Positions 26,731-39,658 of a stretch of DNA of 64,000 bases are shown here, piece after piece. Each line of letters opens with the position of its first letter. Positions within the stretch are counted from its first letter, which is position 1. The position numbers were made by a program, and so were the translations under genes. Location of the stretch: NCBI GenBank assembly GCA_905221605.1, contig CAJNDS010002373.1, positions 376,001 through 440,000 on the forward strand, read 5' to 3'. The stretch is from Symbiodinium natans. Lineage: Eukaryota; Sar; Dinophyceae; Suessiales; Symbiodiniaceae. Under the pieces are notes generated by a model that had not been told where the DNA came from, searched no databases, and saw only the letters and a program-made list of their open reading frames with translations.

Positions 26731-28071
26731 AACAGTGCCAGGCCTAAAGGCACCAGGAACGCACATCCGCCAGCACAGGCACCGGTAGAGAAAAACAACC
26801 TCCTCGACGATGTATGATGCTTAAACCGCACGAACACCTGAAACGCAAACGCAAGCACAACTACGACGTCAAGCTTTGCTCAACAAGGATCAGCGTGCGG
26901 GGGCGCTCCAAGAATCATCTGCGATGGCTACGGGCAAAGGGGCAGTGGAGGCAGGGTACAAACATCATGCAGTGTCATACAAACAAGCCCAATCAAACTT
27001 AAACACAACAACAAGACACAAGATTAACAACTAGGAGGGGGGGTTTGTGAACCATGCTTTGAAAAAGCGCCCCAGCTTATGTCGAGAAGTTAGCACCTCG
27101 AGCATCAAAGTCAAGCAGGGTCGCGCTATCGCTGGACCCTTCGCGAAGACATTGAAGTAGTACAGCTTCACTTTGCCCAGGTCCTGTCGACCCATGACGC
27201 ACAGTCACCATGCTTATAAGGTTTTTTTTCAAGGCTCCAGGTCTCAGACATCTTCGACCCTTCCGCTTTGACCAGCTTAGGTGCATGGAAGGCGACATAA
27301 AGTACATCCACAGATGGCGTGACATGGTAGGATTTTGGATTTCGCTGCAAAAACTAATGTTGTGGGCAGGTCGCCATGAATCGATGCCATTACCCCCCCC
27401 CCCCCGCCCCTCCCCCCCACCCCACACCGCCAGCCAAACGGACAAAAACAAAGAAGCCAGCAGGAAAACAGAGGAAACGAGCAGGGAAATTCAAGCGCCA
27501 TGACCCAATACCCACCATGCCAATAAAGCTTTTCCACGCACCTTTTTTCTACACTTTTCTACAGCAGCTGACAATGGCAGGGCCATTTGTCAACTTCATA
27601 TAGGTCGAACTCCGACTGTCGAGGTTCTTTGTGGTCAACATGATCCCCCTTTCGGTTCGTCCACCGGCGCGCACGCGCGAAAAAGTGAAAATTTTCTGGA
27701 GTCTAGAGACTTTCTCTCTTCCGCCGCTCTCTCTGATGATCGTGCCAGTGCTCTGCAGCCTGGCTTTTCTTGACGCCGTCGAAGCAGCCCGCAAAACAGG
27801 ACATGGCAACTGTGAGCAGGCTTGCGTTCGGCTCGCCTTGAACCTTTCAGCAAACGCTGCGGGGGAAAACCTCTTGGTGAACGGCATGTGGTTTTGGGCC
27901 TTCTGGTGCAGAAAGGCTCCTGCTCCCTGCTCGAGTCATGCCCTAACAGCGATATTAATTAATGGTCGACACCGTCTGTTGAAACTGAGGCGTATCAGCA
28001 GGGCAAAGCACTTGCGCACGCTTCAGGTTCTAGCTCTGCAGGGTTGAATTGAAAGCAAACGGAAACGAGAC

Positions 28072-31000
28072 TCCGGCAATGTCCATGTTCCACCTGGGCT
28101 GCTCTCGCAAATGCTAACAGGCTTCGGCACCGCAGCACCAGTCGAATTCAAGCTTCTTTTTTTATGAGCCATGAACCCATTTCGTAAGCTTGAGGTATCT
28201 TGAGGCAGTTAAGGTCAAATCAACAGCTCGTACAGCTTCGAGGGCCCAACTTGCATAGCGAAACTCTCGGAGGTTCTTGGAAAAACCTATGGAACAATGT
28301 AACCTTCAATGCCTTGCCCTCTGATTCAAGCTGAGGCTCTGATAGTGCTCGCGCTTCCTGCAACGTGCGACTGAGCTGCTTTCGGCCATGCAACCACCAC
28401 GACTGTGGCTTGCCCGAGATCAAGCCACAAGCTAATGCGAGCTTTGGACATATTAAATATGAAGGTAAGGTTTCCAGAAGGCGATGCCCTGATACCAGGC
28501 ACTCCTTTAATGTTGGACACGCTCAGTGTAGGTGGCCGCTATGAAAACTTATAGAGGTCCCCCCCCCCCCATTGATGTAATAAGAAACTCCGGAATTTTC
28601 TGGTGTCCGGCTTTATTCTAATTCATTTGAAAAATTTCATTACGAGAAAGGCCCCCAAACAATTTTCCAAGGGAGTAAGTAGCCCACGAGCTGCCCTGCT
28701 TCGCTTTAGTCAATTGTTTCGGTTACCCGCATTCGCAGCCCCCCACAAAGCCTGGAAAGCTTAGACCCTCAAGCCTAAGGCTTCCCCTCAATCCTCGACC
28801 CTTACCCGCCCTACCCCCAGACCCCAACCCAGTTTATAGAGGACCCGCGATAAGGGGGGCGGGGGGGGGGCGGGGGGGGGGGGGGGGGGGGGGGCGAGGG
28901 GGGGGGGGGCGGACACCAAAGGGACGCAGGAAATGGGCTGGTCAAAGATTGAAATCTCACTGCTTCTTTGCGCCTGCTATGCCCCGTGCTTTGCCCGCTT
29001 GCCTCCCCCGCTGCGTGGTCTCAAAGCGCCAGCACTGAGGGATGGCGTACCACCTGATGGTTCCACCAGCCATGCAGCTGACCATGATCATCACGATGCC
29101 CTAGAAGGAGAGCTTTCTTCTAGCCACTCATTGGCAGCTACTGACATCTACAACGAAACGGTGCCCATCATGCTGGGTCTGCTGGGTGAGCTGGAAGCCA
29201 ACCAGCAGTTTTAGCCAAGTCGCTTGAGAGGCAGGACCGCGGCGATTGCGCCTGCAGGGCATCCTACTTCCTTAACGCCTGCCTCACTGCCTCAGCATCA
29301 CAAGCCATACTATTCGTTTGCGCCCTGCACACGTTTCAGGTTGTTGGGGCGGGGCGTGTAGGGGGTAGACCCCACAATAAAATGTCCAAGTGCAAATCCG
29401 CTGCGTGCATTTTGTGCGATTGCCGGATTGCCTGTCTCTGCTCGCATCAGCGAAAGCACCATTCTAGCCTCAGCAGTACTGGCATGTGAAGTGCCATCAC
29501 AAGAGCTGGACGTCTGCTGTTGGAAGGCAGAGTCAGAGAGTTCATATGGTCTACACCCTTACACAAGACGTGGCCTCAAGAACTGCCGTCCAACCCGAAC
29601 CGTTTCCCATCAAACCCAACTTCCTCCCATGACCCATCGCCAAAGCCTGCAATGAGCCTGCGATTAACAACATCGGCCACCCCCAAGCCTTCCCGAAATC
29701 TTTGAGGTACAAAAGCGAATTTGGCTCACTCCAAGATCGGAGCGACAACACATAACCCCGCGAACCTTGGAGAAAGTCCTTAGACACACAGCCCCCCGTG
29801 CCCCTGGCCAGTGACGGCGTCATCTCTGGCCGGAGCGTCACTGCCGCCCCTGCAGCCGAGGAGTTCTGGCTTTGTTTAAGCATTCTGCAAGTTTTCATGC
29901 ATCAACTCATGCTTCCAGCGCTCATGGCCTTCTTTGTCCTTGAAGTTGTACATCTGCTCGGTGATCTCCTCTCCCGCCTCGGCACTTGGGCTTGCCAGTG
30001 GCCATGTGGGGGGGGGGGGGTTTAGGGTCGGGCTGACAAGCTTCAGATTTCTGAGGGAAGGAGGGCAGCAGAACCGCGGCACCTGGTCTAGTAACCAACC
30101 ATATCCAGCGGGAGTGACTCAATGCCCGAAATGGCTTTAACTCTCGTGAAGTCTTGAAAACTATACCAGCCTTCGAGGGGTGGCACTGCAGCTTTCAAAT
30201 ATCTAACAGCTAGGCAAGGGCATGACGGAGGGGAAACTGTGGCGAGACCGTGGCAATTCCACGAATTTCCACGAGCACATCGAACAAATAATGCAACAAC
30301 AGAGATTTCCGAGTACGCCCGTGTTCCAAACGGCCAAAGACCCAGCAATTTCGACGATCGTGAACAGCAAACAGTTTTTATATCCTGCCCAGGGGAGGCT
30401 GCTCTAGATATCGGAGCTAAACAAATCCCATACCAAACTGATGGCACGAGCCTCCACCTGATAGTAGCTTAGACCGAAGCCCTGGATTTCCTCAGCGTTC
30501 AGCCTTGCGCTTGTAGAGATCCTCGTTCTCTAGCACGGGCGCCTCAGGACCACGGAAGACTCTGGCAGGACTCACAGTTTGCAGAATCGATTTCGTTCAA
30601 GCACAGAGGGCTTGGAAGATGTGACAATGTAGAAGTTTACATAGAAGTGCACTGCCGCTTTCTGAGTATCCCGCCCCTCATTTAGAGAGGCACAAAGCAC
30701 AAGCTTCAGCCGCATGTGCCTGTGACGTTTCGGGCCCTCGCAGCAAACCTCACTGTGAGGAGCTCGTGAGCTAAGGACGCCGCATCATACTCCTCGAAAC
30801 CATAGATTCGAGCTGTCTCCCGGAAACGATCAAAAAGCCACCGCTGGAGCCGCATGTCCTCAGTCTTTACCGCAAAAGCAGACCGGGGCCAGGTGAAGGA
30901 GAGGTCAAACACCGAGTGGGGAAACAAGCAGGCGAGAAGCAGAAAAAGGCAAAGCCGTGAAACACCAGGCTAGGAGCCAAGAACAGGCCACACGAGAATC

Positions 31001-31268
31001 AGGAAAAGTGTCCACGAAACGCCAGATGAGCAAACTTGTTGATTTCTCAGGAGCAAAGGTGATGGTGGACAAAACTGACAGTCACAACAGGGGCTTCACA
31101 AGTCGTGTTGCTGCATGGATGTTATGCCATGTACAAGATGGAGCTCATTCTGCTTGCCAGGTGAGTCATCCGCGGCAGGCCTAGCATATATAGCAAGGGG
31201 TCGAAGGCTCTGTGCGAAGGGGCGCCCCGAAGTCTGATCACCAGTGTGTGAAACGCAGTTGATGTCTG

Positions 31269-31300
<32 letters not shown>

Positions 31301-31450
31301 CCTTTCAAGACTTTCTCCCTGTCTCCCTCTCCTCACCCCTCTCTCACTCTTTCTTTCTTCTTCGGAGCATGGCGCAAACCCCGCGCCAAGGCGCCCCGGT
31401 CTGCTTCATGCTGCAACTTTCACCCGCTAGGCCGGTGCTCCCTCCCTCGC

Positions 31451-31518
<68 letters not shown>

Positions 31519-32175
31519 GGGGGCGTGGGGGCGAACCCCCTGGCTGTGCGCCTGCCCCGGTATTCGGGGATCCTCGGTTTGACTCAGGGAGATTGGGTCG
31601 GTCTCTCTCCCTCTCTCTCTCTCTCTCTCGCCTTCTGCCTCCCTAATCCTGCTCGTGCTTGTTTTCCAATTGGGCATACTATTGTCTTCTTCTATGTTTC
31701 TTATTCGTCGTAAAGTTTGTCAAAGGGTATTTGTCTTGTTCTTGTTTGTCGTATTCTTTTTGTCGTCTTCCTATTCGTATTCGACTTGATATTGTTTGTA
31801 TGACTACTATTCGTGCTTTTCTGCTTCTACACATGCTCTGTTCATTGTTCGTATTTTGTCCTAGTCTGCTCTTCTTCCCCGGCTTCTTGATATTGTTTCG
31901 ACTAATTACATGCGCCTCATTCTTCTGAGTCGCGCATTCCTTCCTTTTCCTTACTTCCTGCTCCCTTCCTTCCGTCCTTTCCTATTTGCGCTAGCGCGCA
32001 GAATTCGCAGGATTTCCTCGGTGAAAATATGGAGTTTATGCAGGTTTCCTAGGAGAAAGGAGGAATTACAGGCTTTTCCTAGGAAACCGCAAGGAAATGG
32101 TAAAATATGCCCTCTGCAGTCCTCTGGGAAGAAGTCGCGTGTGCCGCTGGGCGGGTCCAGCGAGAAGCCGCTCGA
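28072..32175 (-). CDS. Histidyl-tRNA synthetase, 5' half (ten exons)
   Basis: Charges tRNA-His with histidine; class II synthetase. In-frame exons in transcription order: 32175-32122 (SSGFSLDPPSGTRDFFPE), 30858-30784 (DMRLQRWLFDRFRETARIYG...), 30542-30504 (APVLENEDLYKRK), 29977-29920 (AGEEITEQMYNFKDKEGHE), 29849-29809 (motif-2 approach, AVTLRPEMTPSL), 29468-29432 (ARMVLSLMRAET), 29251-29224, 29053-29003 (motif 2, WYAIPQCWRFETTQRGR), 28357-28340 (KREHYQ, only 18 nt) and 28093-28072 (WNMDIAG). Every junction keeps the frame and the order matches HisRS without gap or duplication. Donors are GC or GA except GT after 28072. The set resembles the plant organellar/bacterial-like HisRS type more than the animal cytosolic type. 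The start codon and any targeting peptide lie upstream of 32175 and were not identified. Exon ends could shift by a few bases where boundary bases repeat. Confidence 0.88.
28358..29002. other. HisRS intron with G-runs
   Basis: Contains a C-run (28560-28570) and a strongly G-rich block (28855-28912) able to form G-quadruplexes on the plus strand. No coding signal besides flanking exons. Confidence 0.5.
31262..31630 (+). repeat. (CT)n microsatellite cluster
   Basis: Three CT-dinucleotide runs in 370 bp. Confidence 0.9.
31680..32100 (+). repeat. T-rich dispersed repeat, copy 1
   Basis: Pyrimidine- and T-rich sequence followed by purine-r AGGTTTCC/AGGCTTTTCC motifs. The same composite order occurs at about 60150-60560. 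Confidence 0.4.
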
Positions 32176-34144
32176 CTGTCCAAGCAGTTTGGGGTAGGGC
32201 TGACAGGCGGATCTCAGCTCAAGCTTGAGCTCAGGCAGCTTCACATTCCACAGCTTCGACCACCCCCGCTACGTTTGCATGAGAAATGACCATTGCCCAG
32301 GCTAAGGAGAAAAAGCACGCACCTTGAAGCTTCGCTGCAAAAACAAAAGCACAGTTTCAGAAGCAGTTGGTCGCGCCAAGACATGTGCTACTAGCTAGTA
32401 TTTGAATGGTGGTTTGACTCGGGCTCGGCTGGCTTCTTGTATTTACCACCTTGCACATGGTGCGGATGCCTCGGGCTCGTCTTTGGCGGCTTTGCTTTTT
32501 GCGCGCCGCTGTACCTGGGCCAACAGCAATGGGATCAAATATGAGGGTCAAGGATGGCAGAATGCTATTGCACTTGGAGTTGCTGGTCGAGGTTTAGAAT
32601 CTTGCCGACATGCTTGAAACTGTTGCTCAGCTGCTCAGGCCAGAATCAAAAGCAGTCTTAGACCTTCAAACAGGCCCACCCCAGTTTCTCAAACGTGCCC
32701 ACTGCGTCCTGAAGCGTAAGTGCCGGTACTATGTATGAGCCGACAAAGCAGACACTGCAAACGAAACTCCACTGGCCCTGCACTACCAGTGCGGTTTAAT
32801 AAGAATACGGGGCTAGGGCTTGGTTGTGAAAACCAAAAGCAGTGTACGGCTAGCAGGCTAGCAAGTCAGCACAAGGACGGCATTGCAAACTGCAACTAGT
32901 ATCTGAAAGTCCAGCTGGGGGCCAGTGGTGAGCACGGGTTTGCTGCCTGCACGCCTCAAGGAGAGAAACTGAGCCACAGGCGCAGTGATGGCCAAGCCAC
33001 CTCCACCAGACTCTAACGCTGCTAAAGCTCATGCTTGCTTTTTCTCAGTCCGGACCTCGAGGAGCTCGTAGGAGCCAGGCCTCTGAAGAGGGCTCACATT
33101 GCTGGGAAGCGGTATGCTTCTAAAAAAAACTACGCAGCCACTGCAACTGCCGACACTGACCCCGCAAATGTGGTAGGCAGATACGAGTCCGAGCATCTGA
33201 GAAGAGAAGGTCCGACTTTGAGGACTCAGGCCCCTGCGAGATCCCCTGAAGCGGCTGGCTGGTGCCTAAAGCAGAGGTGAGAAACTGTGGCCCCCCCGAA
33301 TCCTAGGCTACGGTACCAGACGTGGCTGTTTCTGTGAAAGCTTTCTGCTGGATTCGGAGGCCCTTAGATGCAAGGTCTTCTTTGTGTGAAGAGCTTCCAA
33401 CTTCGGGTTCCGGGGGACCACTGCATGCCAGGCATGCCAGGTGGCCACCCTCGCAATCCGGGCGGATTTTGTCCCAGATGCGAAAGCCTCGCAGGGAGTT
33501 CGTGCTTCTGGGTGAGAGATCGGATCTTGGCTTGGGATCTACATTTCCCGAGTATTTCCTAGAAACCTTGGGTTTGTTAATAAAGAGGTGGGATAAAAGA
33601 TGGAACAAAGAGTTGCTTCCGTTTTTTCATGCTTCTCTGCATTCGGCGATACCTTTGTTTTGCATCCAGGACGACGTGTCGGTTTCCCTTGGTTTGGCCC
33701 TTGTTTGACACGTCATGATGCATTTCCCTCAACCTGTCTGACAACTTGTTTGACCTCGTTGCTAGGCCTGAGGATCACACACATCTTGAGCTTGCGTATC
33801 TGATGCTGGACTTGGCTTGCAGAAAGCATCTGAAAGACTCCAAATCTCAGACCTCTGCCGCCCCTGCGACCGCCAAGGAAGCTGCAGCCACGGCTGCAGC
33901 GGAAAACGACGTCCGGCCTTGGTTTGCATCCTCGCCCGGGAGATGCTGTCAACAAAGTTCCAATCACCGAGTTCTGGTCATACTCGCTCGTATTCACGCA
34001 CCCTCTTTTCGCATGTATGTCAGGTGGAAGCCCTGCTTAGACCAAGGGCCATGCTATAACCAGGCTCCTGCTTCTGCTGATCGGCTCCAATTCTCTCGTT
34101 CGCTTTCTGCAACTGTCATTCGTAGCATCAGAGCCTTGGAGCCC

Positions 34145-34185
<41 letters not shown>

Positions 34186-35409
34186 AAGTAGTAATAATAA
34201 CAGTTAGAGTAATAAACTTCCCAGAAGCAAACGACCCAGCTGTGAACTCTCCCTGCGCGACCTGAACCACATCCACATTGCCAAAAGCCTTGACGCAAAA
34301 GCCTTGAGCCCTTCGCCAGTTCAGAAGTTTCAGAGCTCCCGGCTGCCGGACACCTTGATCCAAACCCGGGAGTCAGGCTTCTTGAAGAAGGTTGTGGCCT
34401 TCAAGAGGGCGGACAGGGGATGGCGAGCGCCAGCCCCGAAAACATTCAAACTCATGCAGAAAGACATTCAGCAGTGGAATCCAGTACGACCAGACACGCA
34501 CTGTGACCACCCTGTTCAGACAGAAGTTTGACCAGTGCATGACACCCCTCCGCCTTGGCAACGAAGGGTCGAAGGGAGACTACCGGCATCGGACCCTTCT
34601 ACTCGAAGAACTCTTTGAGATTGAAGGTCGCCCTGATGGGCCTTCAACGTCGTCTGGGATGCTGGACGAGGCCATGGAAAGCTCGGCAGGCCCGCTTCAA
34701 GGCGAGCCATCAGTGCTACAAGTGCTCGCGATGTCGGGGTGAAGGACTTGCTCGGGAGGTTGATTCGAGGACGAGGCTTTGAGTTTTGGGATCTTTTGAG
34801 GGGCGGTGGGGGCCTGTGGGTCTGGGACTGCGCAGTCCAGTCCTCAAATTAGCCCTTGCTTTGGCATGCCACAAGCTTGGGAGCCCGCACAGCCAACATG
34901 CACCTGTTTTTTTGCAAGGTGTTCTCACCAGTGTCGTACCATCGCAGAGTTGTGCTCCACACCCAGTGCATGCACCTAAGTCAACACCTGTGGAAATTTT
35001 TCACATCCTGCAGCTGGCAGCTGCAGTTGTTTTACCGTACCAATTGCCACCTTGTACTGTAGGCCAGAAGCACTTGATGCACAGTAGCGTGACAACTCAA
35101 GATGCGCTAGACGTAGAACCAAGCCACCCCTCAAGAAAAGCACCAGAGACATGAAAGCGAAACAAATAAGCTTAATAAACGCACGAGCACCCCGCCCTCT
35201 TTCCGCTTGAGCCCGAAGACTGCATGTGAGACGGCTGCCCGACTGGACAATCCACCCTGCCTGGGTCACCGGGCCACCGGGATTGTGTACCAGGACCCCT
35301 TCCCGCTCCTTATGGAAACTCGGAATCCTTTACAGCATCGTGCACTGTCATGGGTTGCTAAACCCTGCAAATACATTAACCCTGCATTGTTCTATCTCCA
35401 GCCAGGCCT
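32176..35409. other. Region upstream of HisRS; no gene assigned
   Basis: Should include the HisRS first exon(s). A C-run followed by an A-run lies at 34145-34188. Short coding-like stretches occur on both strands (33750-33900, 34270-34360, 34470-34740) but strand and frame could not be decided. Confidence 0.4.
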
Positions 35410-35557
35410 TCACGGCTCCGGAAGGTCCTCGCTGACCTCGGCGCCCTCGCTGCTCTCGGCGCTGCCCTCACCGCTGCCCTCACCGCTGCCCTCGCTGCTG
35501 TCTGGGCGCTGGCGCGCCTTTAGAAGAGCTTCAAGCAGCTTCTTGTCATGCAACGCA
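35410..35557 (-). CDS. Hypothetical protein, C-terminal exon (acidic Ser/Gly tail)
   Basis: Minus-strand frame reads DKKLLEALLKARQRPDSS, then EGSGEGSGEGS repeats and SEDLPEP before TGA at 35412-35410. The acidic, GC3-rich tail argues for coding. The plus strand also reads openly (Ala/Leu-rich), so strand choice leans on the regional minus bias. Upstream exons not found. Confidence 0.4.
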
Positions 35558-37619
35558 AACTAGCAACGTTAGCTTTTTCGGTTTTGCTTCGGGTCTCCGG
35601 CCTTTCACCTGCGGATTGAATCCTTGATTCTATGAAACTGACAACAAATGAGGGACAGATCCATGTATGGCTTTGGTGGTGACTGTGAACTGACGTCACT
35701 GCATGATGAATGTGTGAACTCAAAGGGTGACTAGATTGACTAGATGTGAATTTCATCTGGCATGTGTTTCCTTGTCCTTAATGCAGTAATGGGATGTACA
35801 AGGTCGTTCCACGAACTATTGCGCAATCATCAAACTGATGACGAGTGTAAGGCTTAGTTCCTCTGCGTGGATAAGGGTGCGACGGCGAATTCGATGGCAG
35901 ATATACATGATACCAGTGGTAATGAAATGGCAAATCCTTTGTTGAACCAGGTGAAGCCACACCACGTCACAACCCCATTCCCTGCTGCCTTGGGATGTGA
36001 CCTTGCTTCCCTCAACCCCCCAGAACTTCTGGACACAATTTGAGGAGCCCAAAAGACGCGGCGTTTTGGGCTACTGGTCTGGGTTGAAACCAGTTTTCAG
36101 AGAGAACTGCTGGAGCAGGAGACCTTCTCCGCACCTTGCCCTGCCCTGGTCCATGCCTTGTACGTCATCAGCGTATGGAATGCCGGCCTGAGTGCCCATG
36201 CCAACTTTCAAATCACAAGCGCAATCACAATCATTGCTGTGATCGATGTCGTCGCCATCGTAGTCGTCGTCGTAGAAGTAGTAGTCGTAGAAGTAGTCGT
36301 CGTAACAGCAGTAGCAGTAGCAGAAGCAGTAGCAGAAGCAGTAGCAGTAGAAGTAGTAGCAGCAGTAGCAATAGTAGTAGTAGGAGGAGGCGGAGGAATA
36401 TTTGTCTATCATGAATCGCAGGAGCAGCGGCAGCAAGATTACCTGTTCCTCAGCACGACCACATGCGGAGAAGATGTTCGTGCGCACAGTCCTTGCATAC
36501 CAAGACTAATCAAGGCCAGAAGGAGTTGGCTGCATCAAAGTTGCGTGAGATCAGCACTGAAGGTGTCCATGGGACCCTGGCCATAGAGGTCCTTGAGACC
36601 ACTATCACCGCTGCAAAGCTCATGATTACGGCAACGACCACTCTGCCTAGAGCCACTGCGACGACAGCATGGATTGAAAGAAATCTCACTGCTACTACCC
36701 TTTTGACAACATTCTTGCGGCCCTAAACTCCTCAACTTCCGCAGCTAGAGACAAGTGGGATGATTGCAAGCCCAAGAAGCGCCAATAATCAGCCGTGCCT
36801 GCTTTGCAACCTGCGCACTTCCAGTGTCACGTTAAGCGCCCGTGTGCAGAAGGAGCGCGGCTCCATGCCGTGACCCTTTTTTCTTGGTTGTCCAATGGCA
36901 TTATCATGCAATGCTTACGGATACGGCTCAAGCTCAAAAAACATCCTCACAACCTGACCTACGACTTCTGCTGCGCGCAAGGCAAGAACAACTCTAAGCT
37001 TTTCAGTTCCCCGAAAGTGTAGCTTTAGCAACTTTAGCAGCTGCAGTTTCTCATGGGGTGCAAGCTTCCAGCCTGTCGGATGCGCTCCATGGTCTCGTAG
37101 CGCGCATCGTCGTCCGGCCCTGGAAGGGACAATGAAACAAAGAAACCCTGAGCTGGAGACCTGAGAGTCCTGAACGGTCGTGAGGGGTCGTGAGGGGTCC
37201 TGAGGGGTTGAGAGGGTTCCGCGTCGTCCCCAACCAGGTCTGCTGCCTTCTATGTTTGATACACGACTGATGTCAGCAAGGGGCAGGTGGTGTGTTGCTA
37301 CGCAACGCTCCAACGCCGCCCCAGCTGATTTGCAAACAACTTAAGCGCCTTCAAAACAACAACAAACTGAAAACCAGGCATTCCAGCTTCGTCCTGCCTA
37401 GAACTGCTATCATCTGGCGATCCACATCCTGCAGTATGTGGCTATCACCGCATCACAGAGGAGCTGGCGCAAGGAGAATATACATGTCTCCCGAACGAGG
37501 AGACTCAAGAAGGTCCCTTGAACTGGGAGGGGCATGATATGCAAGTACTGGCGCGAGGAGGTCTCCGGGCAGTTGCTGGTACTAGCAAAGCTTGGCATCA
37601 AAGCTATGCATACGTTGTC
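35558..37619. other. Sparse region with AGT/CGT repeats
   Basis: A degenerate AGT/AGC/CGT trinucleotide block lies at 36240-36395. Possible small exons on the minus strand (SGLKDLYGQGPMDTFSADL ending near 36535; RAAEVVGQVVRMFFELEPYP ending near 36915) are too weak to call. Confidence 0.35.
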
Positions 37620-37784
37620 TAGGATCCTCGGGCACAGCTTTGCACAGCTTTGCACACACTCTTTCTGCACACGTCGAAAAACCCCGATGAAGTCAAATCT
37701 GAACCGAGTTGGAACAGCCTTGACCAGACTTTCGATAGCGGGCGCCAGTCGCTCCCAAGGCACCTCGAAATCAGAAGCGGGCAA
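37620..37784 (-). CDS. Possible exon of hypothetical protein
   Basis: Minus frame PWERLAPAIESLVKAVPTRF followed by RFDFIGVFRRVQKECVQS is protein-like with good codon use, but neighbours and splice sites were not resolved. Confidence 0.3.
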
Positions 37785-38529
37785 GACGTGGTTCCAAGAT
37801 GTTCCAAGTTTTCAGGTTTGTAATGGGCATCAGTACAGTTGGTCGTCGGATTCTCGGCATTAACTAGCTTCTCTGCCAAGTTAATACCACTTCATCGACA
37901 TCATGTGGAACTTTGCCATGGAACTTCTGTATCGCCGCTTCAACAATGTGCAAGTTCCCTCAGACTTCTTGAAATCCACGACCCTCAGCCTTCTGTAGCG
38001 GGCTAAAGCCTTGGAGCAGCAAGCCTGCCAAAACACAAAGAAAGCCCAGGCACCATGGCCGCCATGAGCTGCCCGCCAGAACCATCCAAGTCTGGCGCGC
38101 CTAAGGGGCAGAACCAAGCTCGGACTTTCGGTTCCGAATTCGAAATGGAGAAGCTCTCCCTTAGTGGTGCTACCTCCCAGGAAGTGTTTCTCGGGTCTAG
38201 CAAGACTAACTACCAAGAAAGCTTCTCAGGAGGCCGAGCCTGGAAGGTCACTTTCGCATCGCTCTTATGGACTCTTACGTTTTGCATCTGTGCAAGTCGT
38301 GTGCCTGCAACCTCCACGGGGGTGAGCTGGTCCCGCAGGATGTTGTTCCTGAGCTGCGTGCCCCTGACAAAGATTTGCTGCTGTACGCAAGCGCTGTGAT
38401 CAGGTTGGAGGGTGGATTGTTGGGAGGATTCGTGGCACAGGATGCGATTTTATGCGATTTTGTAAGGTTGGGAAAGGAGTTTAGAGGCATCCCAGAGAGC
38501 ATCCTTCAAAGCCTCGGCCTACCGAGGCT

Positions 38530-39658
38530 TACCCCCAATTTCAGTGCCCAGCATCCGGATGTTCTCGTCTTCGATTCTCAGGAGCTTGTTGAGCATGGCT
38601 TTGACCCTAGAGGCCTTCTTCTCCAGCTCCTTTGGGCTGATTGAGACTGATAGTGGATTGAAGACATTGGAAGACCCAATGCTTTCTTTCAAACTCCCCG
38701 TCTCATGAGCCGCTGCCTCCTGCATGACGGTGCTGATATGCATCAGCGCACGAACTTTGTCGCCGTCCCCCTGCTGCTGGGCCTGAAGGGCTACCATATC
38801 TGATGGGTTCTGGCTTGGGGCTGAACTTTGCCGGGCGATGTACAGTGCAAGAAAAGCTGGCACGGGGTGTAGAACCTGATTCGCCGTTCCACAGGAAGTG
38901 GCATGGGCCCGCTGTGGGGGTTTCATCGTGAACCAACATGGACGACTTGCTGCCATCGAAAATGGAAAGGCTGGCTGTCATCACCGATCCCCCCCGAGCC
39001 GAGGCCAGCCTGGCAAACACCTCTACGAAAGCTGAGTGGCGCGTGAACGCTGAGATTTGGGTATGCCCCGGCATGTTGAAGTGTTCCTCGACCTCCCTGT
39101 TTACTCGGGCCACAGTACCGGGTACAGCTGAACTGCCATTTCAAACTGGACCCAGGGGAAGGGTCAGAGGGTTCGGGCCTGCTTGAAAGCTGTTGCAACT
39201 TCCTGCAGCAGAGAGAGTCCTGAGTCCGAAGCCTCAAGGCATCCCAGAACCCTTGCAATCTCGGCCTCCGCAACGTTGAGTTGCAAAACCATCAGCACCG
39301 GCAGCGGGCTCCTGAGCAAGCCATGGACCCCAAAACCCGGACATGCCACATCCTGAAGCCCAAAGTAGGATCGAAGCCCCTCAACCCTAACTGTTGAATT
39401 TAGACCGTGAGACCGTGAGTCGCTTGAGCCTCTGAATCCTAGATTGTGAGCGTGAAGCAACTCTGCAACCCAGGCACTCGACTTTCTTCAGCATCTTGCG
39501 GATGCGGACGTTGACCTTAAGGCACAGCTGTGCATGAAAAGGTATGAATGCACATGACAGCTTGCGGGCGTGTTGTGCACCTGCTGTATGCAAGCGCTGG
39601 CATGTCTGCAGATGGAGCACGTCTCCATCCGCGTTGTTGATCAAGTCTTCCTGAGCTG
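38530..39658 (-). CDS. Hypothetical multi-exon gene
   Basis: Successive minus-strand coding stretches: about 39658-39575 (EDLINNADGDVLHLQTCQRL), 39520-39470 (VNVRIRKMLKKVECLG), 39300-39190 (LQLNVAEAEIARVLGCLEAS), about 39160 (FEMAVQLYPVL), 39100-38890 (VEEHFNMPGHTQISAFTRHS, then FVEVFARLASARGG and MTASLSIFDGSKSSMLVHDE) and 38830-38530 (NPSDMVALQAQQQGDGDKVR, then a helical ELEKKASRVKAMLNKLLRIE). No family recognised. Exon limits are approximate, and a competing plus-strand frame near 38055-38640 makes the 3' end uncertain. Confidence 0.5.

Larger units (their letters stand above)
25473..28071. other. 5' part of giant HisRS intron; unresolved GST 5' end and repeats
   Basis: Should contain the missing first GST exon, which I could not recognise. 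Visible structure: degenerate telomere-like CCCTAAA/CCCTGAA repeats at 26100-26345, a diverged AAGAAACCAA array at 26570-26730, a C-run at 27392-27418 and a GC-rich stretch at 27650-27900 with weak coding-like frames on both strands that I do not call. Confidence 0.45.
30859..32121. other. HisRS intron with CT repeats and T-rich block
   Basis: Holds (CT)n tracts at 31262-31302, 31447-31516 and 31603-31630, then an AT-rich, T-biased block (31680-32100) ending in AGGTTTCCTAGGA-like motifs. The intron is GA...AG with GAG|GAC at both boundaries. Confidence 0.55.

Noticed and set aside
28933-29214. Small plus-strand protein with a signal-peptide-like start
   Set aside because: The opposite strand in the same place encodes HisRS motif 2 (WYAIPQCWRFETTQRGR) with flanking splice sites, which explains the sequence.
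34270-34742. Plus-strand frame containing IQYDQTRTVTTLFRQKFDQC
   Set aside because: The minus strand reads equally openly here; no splice structure or family supports either.
38055-38644. Plus-strand coding-like frames
   Set aside because: Protein-like in places, but they overlap minus-strand coding stretches and break the regional strand bias; strand could not be decided without transcripts.
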